A stretch of 13,131 nucleotides of DNA from an uncultured Thalassospira sp. (GTDB lineage Bacteria; Pseudomonadota; Alphaproteobacteria; Rhodospirillales_A; Thalassospiraceae): positions 1 through 13,131 of the forward strand of contig CAMPHD010000052.1 of assembly GCA_946885765.1 (NCBI GenBank), read 5' to 3'. Both the position numbers and the translations under genes were made by a program. This document shows positions 6,728 through 13,131 of the stretch, piece by piece. The notes under the pieces were generated by a model. That model was given only the letters and a program-made list of their open reading frames with translations, was not told the DNA's origin and made no database searches. Within the stretch, counting starts at the first letter, position 1. Every line of letters begins with the position of its first letter.

Positions 6728-8062
6728 ATGGAACGCCACACGCAGCCATGGGGACAAATTTTTTTCGGGCAATCTGCATTTGCCTGTATCCGCATTTTGC
6801 GGATGGGCCTGATTGCATTCGGTTTTGTGTTCATCCTGAACAGCCCGCCCGCAGGGGCACAGGATTTCTCCGATGCATCGGGCGAAGACGCATTTCTGCT
6901 CCTGCAAACCAATCTGCAGCCCCCCTATCAGCAATTGCAGGATGGCATTCTGAAGGGCTATTCCATAACCGTCCTGAATTGTGCATTTGACCGGATCGGC
7001 GTGGGATACGGGATTGCGATTGCACCCCGTCAGCGCAATCGGGAAATGGTTAGAAACGGGCAGGCAGATGGCTTTTTCCTTGCACGGATAAGTCCGTTTA
7101 TGGACGAATATGCCGACCCGACCCTGCCGCTTGCCCTTGAAAAATGGGTCTGGATTTCAGCCGCCGGGCAGCAGGGCAGTTTCGCGTCAATCCCGGCACC
7201 CGACAGCCTGCTGTCCGTTGCCGCCATTCTTGGCTCGAACGAGGCCGAGTGGCTAACCGAGCAGGGATATCATGAAATCGCCAAGGTGCCGTCGATTAAC
7301 TCGCTGATCTCGCAGGTTCTGGCCGGGCGGGTGGAATATGCGCTGGTGGACAAGCAGACATTCGAAGCAGCACGTGACGATATGGGGCACCATGAAACCC
7401 AGTTCAACATTCAGTTTGAACGATATGCGCCGCTTGTTGTCTATTTTGGACGCGAATATACCCGCCGTAATCCTGATCTGATTGCGGCCCTGAACACGGC
7501 ACTTCGTACCTGCGAAACTTTGCCCATGCGGCTTGAGGACTGGGAACGTGACCTTATCACCCGTCAGCAATTGCCGATGATCCGTACTATGGCAGGCGAT
7601 CCAAAGCTGATTGCCGCGGTCCGGTCTGCATTGGGCACGGTCGATGTTCGTGCAGAGGCACTTGCCGATCTGGATATCGAATGGCAGCGGGACAGCGAAC
7701 GCGGTATTGCCAGTGCCAAGGCGAGTGAAATCCTCGAAAATCCCCTTTCCGGTATCTTGCGCTCGTTCCAGAAAGACGACGCCGACAATATTGCGGAAAT
7801 ATTTGTGTTTAATACCAAGGGGGCGGTTATCGGCATGAACCGCCTGACATCCGATTTCGACCAGTCCGATGAACCGAAATTCAAAGTTGCCATCCGGCAG
7901 GACCCTGATCTGAGTCAGATCGCCGATATTTATTTTGACGGATCTACCCGTACCTTCCTGTCACAGGTGACGGTCCCGGTCATTGATCCAGAGACCGGAA
8001 ATGTCATTGCGGCAATGACGGTTGGCCTTGATGTTTCCGGGGCTTTGCGTCCTGACAGCTGA
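6728..8062 (+). CDS. Exported solute-binding (SBP_bac_3-like) plus PDC/Cache-type sensor fusion protein
   Basis: A 444-residue protein with a long basic N-region, a hydrophobic helix (about 26-38) and likely cleavage after PAGA (44), so exported. Residues about 55-275 resemble an amino-acid-type periplasmic binding protein (LKGYSITVLNCAFDRIGV, 75-92; NGQADGFFLARIS, 110-122; LISQVLAGRVEYALVDK, 193-209). A helical linker leads to a C-terminal PDC-like domain (about 346-440) with the marks NRLTSDFDQSDEPKF (371-385), FDGSTRTFLSQVTVPVIDP (403-421) and AAMTVGLDVSGAL (428-440), known from stand-alone PDC sensor proteins. No transmembrane output domain follows. C85 and C262 could form a disulfide. 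The open frame extends upstream into DUF2889, but ATG 6728 with AGG 6719-6721 is the best start; ATG 6803 would lose the basic N-region. The ligand is unknown. The stop abuts the convergent cytochrome stop. Confidence 0.8.
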   Translation: MERHTQPWGQIFFGQSAFACIRILRMGLIAFGFVFILNSPPAGAQDFSDASGEDAFLLLQTNLQPPYQQLQDGILKGYSITVLNCAFDRIGVGYGIAIAPRQRNREMVRNGQADGFFLARISPFMDEYADPTLPLALEKWVWISAAGQQGSFASIPAPDSLLSVAAILGSNEAEWLTEQGYHEIAKVPSINSLISQVLAGRVEYALVDKQTFEAARDDMGHHETQFNIQFERYAPLVVYFGREYTRRNPDLIAALNTALRTCETLPMRLEDWERDLITRQQLPMIRTMAGDPKLIAAVRSALGTVDVRAEALADLDIEWQRDSERGIASAKASEILENPLSGILRSFQKDDADNIAEIFVFNTKGAVIGMNRLTSDFDQSDEPKFKVAIRQDPDLSQIADIYFDGSTRTFLSQVTVPVIDPETGNVIAAMTVGLDVSGALRPDS

Positions 8063-8641
8063 TCAGGGTTTTGCAGGATCGGTAATTTTGATTTCCATTG
8101 CGCTATACCAGTCTGCGGCGGCCTGAATCGCGTTTTCATCAAGATCGGCGGCGATTTCTGTCATGACTTCATGATGTCGTTTGCCGTTCCGAAATGCTTT
8201 CAGCTGGGTTTCAATATAGATATTGGTTTCGCCCGCAAGGTTCGGGGCATCAGGCATTTCCGAAATACCGTTCGAACCATGGCACGCCACACAAAGTTCA
8301 GGCGCATCGTCGCCGGATTTGCCGACGGGGAATGCTGCGGTGATCTCGAAATGGTTGTACCAGTCAGCCACGTCCGAAATCTGCTGATCTGTCAGTCCTT
8401 TGGCGACGACAGTCATCATTTCATGTTCCCGACTGCCATCGCGAAAAGCGCGCAATTGCATTTCGATATATTCGGTGGGTTCGCCACCGATATGCGGTGC
8501 GATAGGGATGCGGGCAAATCCGTCAAGGCCGTGACAGGTGCGACACATGCCCGCAACTTTCCGTCCGGCATCAAAATCCTGTGCCAAAACGGCCCCGGCG
8601 GGCAAAAGCCCGCCGAGGATTGCAACAAGCATAATCCGCAT
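8063..8641 (-). CDS. Periplasmic diheme cytochrome c (cytochrome c4-like)
   Basis: A 192-residue exported electron carrier. The signal peptide (residues 1-20) ends LAGAVLA-like (PAGAVLAQD) before the mature protein. Two class I cytochrome domains are tandem repeats, each with a heme-attachment CxxCH (CRTCH 33-37 and CVACH 117-121) and matching MMTVVA/VMTEIA segments (about 75-80 and 159-164) that supply the likely axial Met. Other parallels are YIEMQLRAFRDG and YIETQLKAFRNG. It is transcribed with the upstream PQQ-type dehydrogenase and is its likely electron acceptor. I chose ATG 8641, which overlaps the dehydrogenase stop as TGATG and has GAGGG (8652-8648) six bases away; GTG 8644 sits too close to that site. 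It ends at the stop of the convergent sensor gene with no gap. Confidence 0.92.
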   Translation of the reverse strand: MRIMLVAILGGLLPAGAVLAQDFDAGRKVAGMCRTCHGLDGFARIPIAPHIGGEPTEYIEMQLRAFRDGSREHEMMTVVAKGLTDQQISDVADWYNHFEITAAFPVGKSGDDAPELCVACHGSNGISEMPDAPNLAGETNIYIETQLKAFRNGKRHHEVMTEIAADLDENAIQAAADWYSAMEIKITDPAKP

Positions 8642-9894
8642 CACTGGCCCTCGTACCAGATGCGATACAGGGCACCGGCAAGATCATCGGACACGATCAG
8701 CGATCCGTCCCGAAGCTGCGCGACATCGACCGGGCGGCCAAGATATTCGCCGTTTTCATCGATCCAGCCTTCGGCAAAGGGTTCTGTACTTGCATTGCCG
8801 TCGCTGTCGATAATGGTCACCATCACCCGCGCCCCGACCGGTGTCGTGCGGTTCCACGATCCGTGCTGGGCCGAGAAGATGGCATTGCTGTATTTGGCGG
8901 GAAACATCTTCCCGGTATAGAAACTCATGCCAAGGTCGGCAGCGTGTGCCACGGTTTCAACCGCTGGCATTACGACGTCATAAGGGACTTCTTCACCTGC
9001 ATATTCATTGGTGCGAACGTCGCCACCGCCATACCAGGGATGACCGAAATGCTGACCGGCTGCGGTTTGCCGGTTGATTTCACCGGGGGGAATGTCATCA
9101 CCCATGCCGTCAACCTGATTGTCCGTCCACCACAATTCCCCGGTTTCCGGATGGAAGTCGTGACCGACGGAGTTCCGTACCCCATAGGTGTAAACTTCGC
9201 GCCCGGTTCCATCGATATTGATCCGGATGATGCCGCCGACCCCGTGTTCGCGATAAAGATCAAGCTTATCCTTTGGCGCAACGTTGAAAGGCTGCCCAAG
9301 CGAGATATAAAGCTTCCCGTCAGGCCCGATTTTGCAAACCCGTGCGGTGTGGTTATAGCTCTCAACAGATGCCGGGACCAGTTCACCCTGTTTGACGACA
9401 TTGAACGCGGCAACATCCGGGCTTTCATAGAAAAATTCGGCCGCGGGGAAGGTCAGAACCCGGTTCTGTTCCGCGATATAGAGCATGCCATCGGGCGAGA
9501 AACACGGCCCGTTCGGAATGGAAAACCGCAAAGACGGGGCGAAATCCTTTACCTCGTCCGCAACCCGGTCCTTGTTTCGGTCGGTCACCGACCAGACCTT
9601 GTCCTTGCGCGTGCCGACAAATGTCACAACTCCTTGGGGGCCAACCGCGATATGACGGGCATCGGGCACAACGGCATAAAGGGCAATCTTGAAACCGGCA
9701 GGCAGGGTAATGCGTTCGAGAGTCTTTTTGATACCGTCGGCATAGTCACCGGTTTGTTCGATTCTGGTGAATTCGGTGGTACCGGTTGACTGAAAGTTGG
9801 AAAGTTTTTCGAGATTGTCCGGGGCAGGGGCCTGCGCATAGGCCGTTCCGGAGATAAACAGGGCGACGCTCGCCCCGACAAGGCGCGTTTTCAT
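8641..9894 (-). CDS. PQQ-dependent sugar dehydrogenase-like (sorbosone dehydrogenase family) protein
   Basis: A 417-residue exported beta-propeller protein of the soluble glucose/sorbosone dehydrogenase family, which oxidises a sugar or aldehyde with PQQ in the periplasm. The signal peptide ends SGTAYA at residue 20. Propeller-type strands include TFVGTRKDKVWSVTD (91-105), GPDGKLYISLGQPFN (190-204), YGVRNSVGHDFHPETGELWW (237-256), FGHPWYGGG (283-291), SAQHGSWNRT (341-350) and GRPVDVAQLRDGSLIVSDD (386-404). PQQ use and substrate are inferred from the family; the exact PQQ ligands cannot be assigned by eye, and many members have no proven activity. GGAGG (9907-9903) lies 8 bases before ATG 9894 and 5 before GTG 9897; I prefer the ATG. 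Its stop overlaps the cytochrome start. No PQQ synthesis genes are in the window. A long plus-strand frame opposite it is a shadow. Confidence 0.9.
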   Translation of the reverse strand: MKTRLVGASVALFISGTAYAQAPAPDNLEKLSNFQSTGTTEFTRIEQTGDYADGIKKTLERITLPAGFKIALYAVVPDARHIAVGPQGVVTFVGTRKDKVWSVTDRNKDRVADEVKDFAPSLRFSIPNGPCFSPDGMLYIAEQNRVLTFPAAEFFYESPDVAAFNVVKQGELVPASVESYNHTARVCKIGPDGKLYISLGQPFNVAPKDKLDLYREHGVGGIIRINIDGTGREVYTYGVRNSVGHDFHPETGELWWTDNQVDGMGDDIPPGEINRQTAAGQHFGHPWYGGGDVRTNEYAGEEVPYDVVMPAVETVAHAADLGMSFYTGKMFPAKYSNAIFSAQHGSWNRTTPVGARVMVTIIDSDGNASTEPFAEGWIDENGEYLGRPVDVAQLRDGSLIVSDDLAGALYRIWYEGQ

Positions 9895-9942
9895 CACATA
9901 GTCCTCCCGTTTGTATCGGACGCAGATTTGGCCGGCGCCCGT

Positions 9943-9972
9943 GCCCCATATGCAGGGAACTGCGCATGGGGC
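9943..9972. repeat. 30-base imperfect inverted repeat upstream of the dehydrogenase
   Basis: On the plus strand: GCCCCAT, AT, GCAG, loop GGAA, CTGC, GC, ATGGGGC. Eleven base pairs form with one 2x2 internal step that includes a possible wobble. It ends about 49 bases upstream of the dehydrogenase start and lies 72 bases beyond the bolA stop. No T-run follows on either strand, so it is not a standard terminator. It could be a leader hairpin, an operator, or a 3'-end structure of bolA mRNA. Confidence 0.6.
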
Positions 9973-10044
9973 TTCTGGGCAAATATTGCGCCGAAAAATA
10001 ACGGTCGTCTAAGTTGATTTCACCATGTGGAATAAACGTAATGG

Positions 10045-10335
10045 TTATTGTCGGGTAAGGGCTGCGGCATATTCGGTGGGCGTCATGGTTTTCAGTGCCA
10101 GTGCATGAACCCGGTCCTTAAGAAGCTGGTCAAGGGCGATGTAAACCAGCCGCTGGCGATTGACTCGATTCTCTCCATCGAATTTTTTGGATACCACCAG
10201 CACCGAAAAATGGGATTCGCCGCGCGGGTCGGCACCGGAATGACCGGCATGTTTCGACGAATCGTCGATGATTTCAAGTTTCTCGGGGGCAAATTCCGCG
10301 GTCAGGATGTCTCGAATCTGCTGGGCTACCTGCAT
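10045..10335 (-). CDS. bolA: BolA family protein
   Basis: A 96-residue protein of the BolA/IbaG fold, which works with monothiol glutaredoxins in iron-sulfur cluster handling and, in some bacteria, in stress and morphology control. Visible family marks are DDSSKHAGHSGA (24-35), SHFSVLVVSKKFDG (41-54), the basic RVNRQRLVY (57-65) of the putative nucleic-acid-binding loop, and VHALALKTMTP (76-86) with the conserved His77 used as a cluster ligand in BolA-Grx complexes. AGAGG lies 8 bases before ATG 10335. The gene is divergent from the J-domain gene, with about 160 bases between. The usual glutaredoxin partner (grxD) does not follow; the next minus-strand gene is the unrelated dehydrogenase. The short length is normal for the family. 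Confidence 0.94.
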   Translation of the reverse strand: MQVAQQIRDILTAEFAPEKLEIIDDSSKHAGHSGADPRGESHFSVLVVSKKFDGENRVNRQRLVYIALDQLLKDRVHALALKTMTPTEYAAALTRQ

Positions 10336-10495
10336 GACAATGGCCTCTTGTTTCGGTGTGTTTCACATTGATGAATGCGAAAATCTAACTGTTGGCACCG
10401 TTCTGGCACGCAATGGCAGTTTTTCAAGCCTTTTATCGCATTAAATCGGCTCGTATGATATTGCGAAGCCCGATGATCAGAACATATAGACGCAG

Positions 10496-11140
10496 ATGAA
10501 CCGAGGCCAACGCAACAAGCGCAAAACCCTTTATCACGAAGAACCAGACTTGCCCGTGTGTGAATGGCCGGGATGTGAAGGTCATGGCGAATTTCGTGCA
10601 CCCAAGGATCGCAAGCTGCGCGACTATTACAAATTCTGCCTTGATCACGTCCGGGAATACAACAAGTCCTGGAATTACTACGAAGGCATGAAGGCGGAAG
10701 ATATCGAAAGCGATGTTCGGCGCGATACCCACTGGCAGCGTCCGACATGGCGATTCGGTCATATTCGTGGTGCAAAGAAGCCATTCGACTTCAAATTCAG
10801 CGACGGGTTTGGTTTCTTTAACGAAGATGGTGATCCAACCCATCATGGCCCGGGTGGCGATCCGGCCGGTGACCGGCGACGCAAAAGCGAAGATGCCCAG
10901 CGCCGTGCCGGAGCAATGGGCATGCCGTCCGAACAGCAGCAGGCAATGGCAACACTTGATCTTGGCTGGCCGTTTTCCAAGGACGAGTTGAAGTCGAAAT
11001 ACAAAACCCTGTCGAAGAAATACCACCCCGATGCCAATGGCGGGGACAAGGGCGCGGAAGAACGGTTCAAAAAAATCAGTGCCGCCTATTCATCACTGAT
11101 GAGCTACATCCGTGATCTGGAAGCACGCGTTTCCCTTTGA
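10496..11140 (+). CDS. J-domain protein with N-terminal Cys-containing domain
   Basis: A 214-residue protein with a C-terminal J-domain. The helix I-II part (about 155-176, ELKSKYKTLSKKY) is followed by the HPD signature (177-179, KYHPDANGG) and helix III (ERFKKISAAYSSLM, 189-202), so it can probably stimulate a DnaK-type Hsp70. It lacks the Gly/Phe and zinc-finger regions of true DnaJ. The N-terminal half carries CEWPGCEGHGEF (22-33) and FCLDHVREYNKSWNYYEGM (47-65); C22, C27, C48 and H51 could bind zinc, which is my inference. The middle (103-135) is Gly- and charge-rich and probably disordered. The gene lies between divergent bolA and cobST, an order I recall from other alphaproteobacteria. 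The ribosome-binding site at ATG 10496 is poor. The client protein is unknown. Confidence 0.9.
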   Translation: MNRGQRNKRKTLYHEEPDLPVCEWPGCEGHGEFRAPKDRKLRDYYKFCLDHVREYNKSWNYYEGMKAEDIESDVRRDTHWQRPTWRFGHIRGAKKPFDFKFSDGFGFFNEDGDPTHHGPGGDPAGDRRRKSEDAQRRAGAMGMPSEQQQAMATLDLGWPFSKDELKSKYKTLSKKYHPDANGGDKGAEERFKKISAAYSSLMSYIRDLEARVSL

Positions 11141-11336
11141 TATGAACCCGGTGCCGGACGAATTTTGATAAAATCTGCCTTGCAATTCACGCCCCGGACC
11201 TTTTCATTGTTCGATCCATTTGCGGCGATAGATATTTTTTGCGCATCTTCCCTTTGTCACGCGCATCTTAGCCGCTATTAATGAGCTAGTTTCAAACGAG
11301 ACCGCGTCACCGGTCCGATAAAATGCGCGAGTACTT
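11141..11336 (+). promoter_or_regulatory. Leader and promoter region of cobS with paired GCGCATCTT repeats
   Basis: This 196-base gap holds no terminator that I can see. TTGTCA (11254-11259, 5/6) and TATTAA (11276-11281, 4/6), 16 bases apart, form a plausible promoter with a start near 11288. The nine-base word GCGCATCTT occurs at 11241-11249 and again at 11261-11269, exactly 20 bases apart (about two helical turns), bracketing the -35 box. I see no cobalamin riboswitch in the roughly 50-base leader, which is too short for one. Confidence 0.4.
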
Positions 11337-12344
11337 ATGAGCCAAGGTTACGAAGCGACAGGTGCAGCCGCCGAACATTCGCTGGATGCACCCGACATCA
11401 AAATCTCCGTCCGCGAAGCGTTCGGAATTGATAGCGATATGAAAGTCCCGGCATTCAGCCAGGGCAGCGAACATGTCCCGATGATCGATCCGACTTATCG
11501 GTTTGATCGCGATACTACTTTGGCCATTCTGGCGGGCTTCGCCCATAACCGCCGTGTGATGATCCAAGGGTATCACGGAACAGGTAAATCGACCCATATC
11601 GAACAGGTCGCCGCACGCCTGAACTGGCCGTGTGTTCGCGTCAACCTTGATAGCCATATCTCGCGTATCGATCTGATCGGCAAGGACGCCATTGTTTTGC
11701 GCGATGGCAAACAGATCACCGAATTCCGCGAAGGCATTCTGCCCTGGGCACTTAAACGCCCGGTCGCGATGGTGTTTGATGAATATGATGCCGGTCGTCC
11801 GGACGTGATGTTCGTGATCCAGCGTGTTCTGGAAGTTGATGGCAAGCTGACCCTGCTTGACCAGAACAAGGTGATCCACCCGCATCCGAATTTCCGCCTG
11901 TTCGCAACGTCGAACACGGTTGGTCTTGGCGATACCACGGGCCTCTATCACGGAACCCAGCAGATCAACCAAGCGCAGATGGACCGTTGGTCGATTGTTG
12001 CGACGTTGAACTATCTTTCGGTCTCGGATGAAACCAACATCGTTGCCGCCAAGGTGCCGTCATTCGATAATGCCGAAGGTCGCGCGAAAATCGAAGCCAT
12101 GGTTGCCCTTGCCAACCTGACCCGTCAGGGGTTTGTCGCTGGCGACATTTCGACCGTCATGAGCCCGCGTACCGTTATTACGCTGGCCGAAAACGTCGAG
12201 ATTTTCGGGGATATATCCTATGCCTTCCGCGTGACGTTCCTGAACCGTTGCGACGAGGTGGAACGCCCGATCCTGGCTGAATATTATCAGCGTTGCTTTG
12301 GCGAGGAACTGCCCGAAGAAGCCATCAATGTGATGGTCCGTTAA
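11337..12344 (+). CDS. cobS: Cobaltochelatase AAA+ subunit CobS
   Basis: The ATPase motor of aerobic cobaltochelatase: with CobT and CobN it inserts Co2+ into hydrogenobyrinic acid a,c-diamide during cobalamin synthesis in the cytoplasm. The 335-residue protein has Walker A GYHGTGKST (78-86), Walker B VFDEYD (146-151), a sensor I Asn in FATSNTVGLG (189-198) and MSPRTVI (275-281), whose Arg is a candidate arginine finger. VREAFGIDSDMKVPAF (25-40) is the conserved N-terminal CobS segment. Length is normal. ATG 11337 has only a weak upstream site (GCGAG); an ATG at 11323 is out of frame. cobT follows after 10 bases, so the two are one operon. The subunit is related to the BchI/ChlI magnesium-chelatase ATPase but is clearly CobS by these motifs. 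Confidence 0.97.
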   Translation: MSQGYEATGAAAEHSLDAPDIKISVREAFGIDSDMKVPAFSQGSEHVPMIDPTYRFDRDTTLAILAGFAHNRRVMIQGYHGTGKSTHIEQVAARLNWPCVRVNLDSHISRIDLIGKDAIVLRDGKQITEFREGILPWALKRPVAMVFDEYDAGRPDVMFVIQRVLEVDGKLTLLDQNKVIHPHPNFRLFATSNTVGLGDTTGLYHGTQQINQAQMDRWSIVATLNYLSVSDETNIVAAKVPSFDNAEGRAKIEAMVALANLTRQGFVAGDISTVMSPRTVITLAENVEIFGDISYAFRVTFLNRCDEVERPILAEYYQRCFGEELPEEAINVMVR

Positions 12345-12354
12345 GGACCATCCA

Positions 12355-13131
12355 TTGTTAAAGCAAATCGGCGACCTGATTCCAGAAGCGAGTAGTGCAA
12401 TGAAGAATGATGAAGCGCTTTCCGGATTTTTGCGCGGCACAGCGGCGACGTTTCGCGCGCTTGCCGGACGCAATGATCTTGAAGTCGGCTTTGTCAAAGG
12501 CGGCCGGGCGGGGGGCTATGGCGAACATGTGCGCCTGCCGATGCCCAAGCAGGCCCTGCCCAAGGACGAGGTTGCCGATCTGCGCGGTGTTGCCGATGGC
12601 TGGGCCCTGAAACTGCGTCATCATGACGTGGCCCTTCATGCCCGTCGCATGCCCGAAACGGCAGAGGCACAGGCGGTTTACGACGCGCTGGAAACAGCAC
12701 GTTGCGAGGCGGTCGGTTCGCGTTATTTCCCCGGTGTGCGCAAGAATCTTCGCGAACATGCCGAACAGGATTGCCGTGCCAAAAACTTCCATCGTCTGAC
12801 CGCGCGCGAAGACGCACCCTTTGCCGATGCAATCGGGATGCTCGCCCGCGAGATTTTTACCGGTGAGCCAGCCCCGTCATCGGCCCGTCCGCTGATTGAT
12901 TTGTGGCGCGCCCATATCGAAAAAAATGCCGGTGCCGATCTTAGCGATCTGCGCGATGTGCTTGACGATCAGGATGCCTTCGCGCGCGGCCTTCGCCGTT
13001 TGCTTGATCACTTGTCGCTTGAAGACGATATCGACGATGCCCCGCCGGAAAATGACGGCGAGGACGAAGATCAGAAAGAAGGCGAAACCGATCCGGACGA
13101 GGAGCTCGACAGTCAGGGCGGTCAGCAGGGG
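12355..13131 (+). CDS. cobT: Cobaltochelatase subunit CobT (C-terminus beyond window)
   Basis: The partner of CobS in the cobaltochelatase complex, related to the BchD/ChlD subunit, with a C-terminal metal-site-containing VWA domain that lies outside the window. The 259 visible residues show the conserved N-terminal helical domain: FRALAGRNDLEVGF (33-46), RLPMPKQALP (60-69), GVADGWALKLRHHDVALH (78-95) and ARCEAVGSRYFPGVRKNL (115-132). A strongly acidic stretch begins at about 224 (EDDIDDAP, DGEDEDQKEG), the low-complexity linker typical of CobT. I chose TTG 12355 because AAGGA (12343-12347) lies 7 bases upstream, immediately after the cobS stop. ATG 12400, in the same frame, is the conservative alternative and would remove 15 residues. 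The gene is intact up to the edge. Confidence 0.93.
   Translation, partial: MLKQIGDLIPEASSAMKNDEALSGFLRGTAATFRALAGRNDLEVGFVKGGRAGGYGEHVRLPMPKQALPKDEVADLRGVADGWALKLRHHDVALHARRMPETAEAQAVYDALETARCEAVGSRYFPGVRKNLREHAEQDCRAKNFHRLTAREDAPFADAIGMLAREIFTGEPAPSSARPLIDLWRAHIEKNAGADLSDLRDVLDDQDAFARGLRRLLDHLSLEDDIDDAPPENDGEDEDQKEGETDPDEELDSQGGQQG

Noticed and set aside
8863..9789. A 308-codon plus-strand open frame opposite the dehydrogenase
   Set aside because: It mirrors the reading frame of a well-supported exported beta-propeller protein and has no ribosome-binding site or recognisable motif.
11141..11336. Cobalamin riboswitch expected before cobS
   Set aside because: I could not find a B12-box-like segment or the surrounding helices, and the inferred leader is too short.
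1..13131. Mobile elements, CRISPR arrays, toxin-antitoxin or defence genes
   Set aside because: No transposase, integrase, regularly spaced repeats or defence-type domains are visible on either strand; all long frames are explained by the genes listed.

Overview
The window looks like chromosomal DNA of a marine alphaproteobacterium of the Rhodospirillales. Thalassospira is my best guess, from protein flavour, moderate GC and gene order; I could not test this by search. It is mostly ordinary housekeeping and metabolic DNA. I saw no insertion sequence, phage gene, CRISPR array, tRNA or rRNA.

Layout. (1) 1-1716, minus strand: a two-gene unit, a 45-residue single-pass membrane protein followed one base later by a large exported protein that runs off the left edge. 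(2) 1717-2112: a divergent intergenic region. (3) 2113-3851, plus: aroK-aroB with a 4-base overlap, two steps of the shikimate pathway. (4) 3975-5249, plus: a CorB/CNNM-type membrane protein with CBS and CorC domains, closed by a strong terminator. (5) 5489-5938, plus: a stand-alone CBS-pair protein, also closed by a strong terminator. (6) 6067-6654, plus: a DUF2889 protein preceded by a near-perfect palindrome resembling MerR/LiuR-type operators. (7) 6728-8062, plus: an exported two-domain sensor-like protein, a solute-binding fold joined to a PDC/Cache-type domain. (8) 8063-9894, minus: a PQQ-dependent sugar dehydrogenase-like protein and a diheme cytochrome c in one overlapping operon, probably a periplasmic oxidation module. 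(9) 10045-10335, minus: bolA. (10) 10496-13131, plus: a J-domain protein, then cobS and cobT (truncated by the right edge), the AAA+ motor and partner subunit of aerobic cobaltochelatase.

How the genes work together. AroK and AroB feed aromatic amino acid synthesis. The dehydrogenase and cytochrome probably pass electrons from a periplasmic substrate to the respiratory chain. CobS and CobT insert cobalt into hydrogenobyrinic acid a,c-diamide together with CobN, which is not in the window. The least explained parts are the exported SBP-PDC fusion, the small-TM/exported-protein pair beside aroK, the DUF2889 gene with its palindrome, and the Cys-containing J-domain protein. I found no clear evidence for a wholly new multi-gene system.
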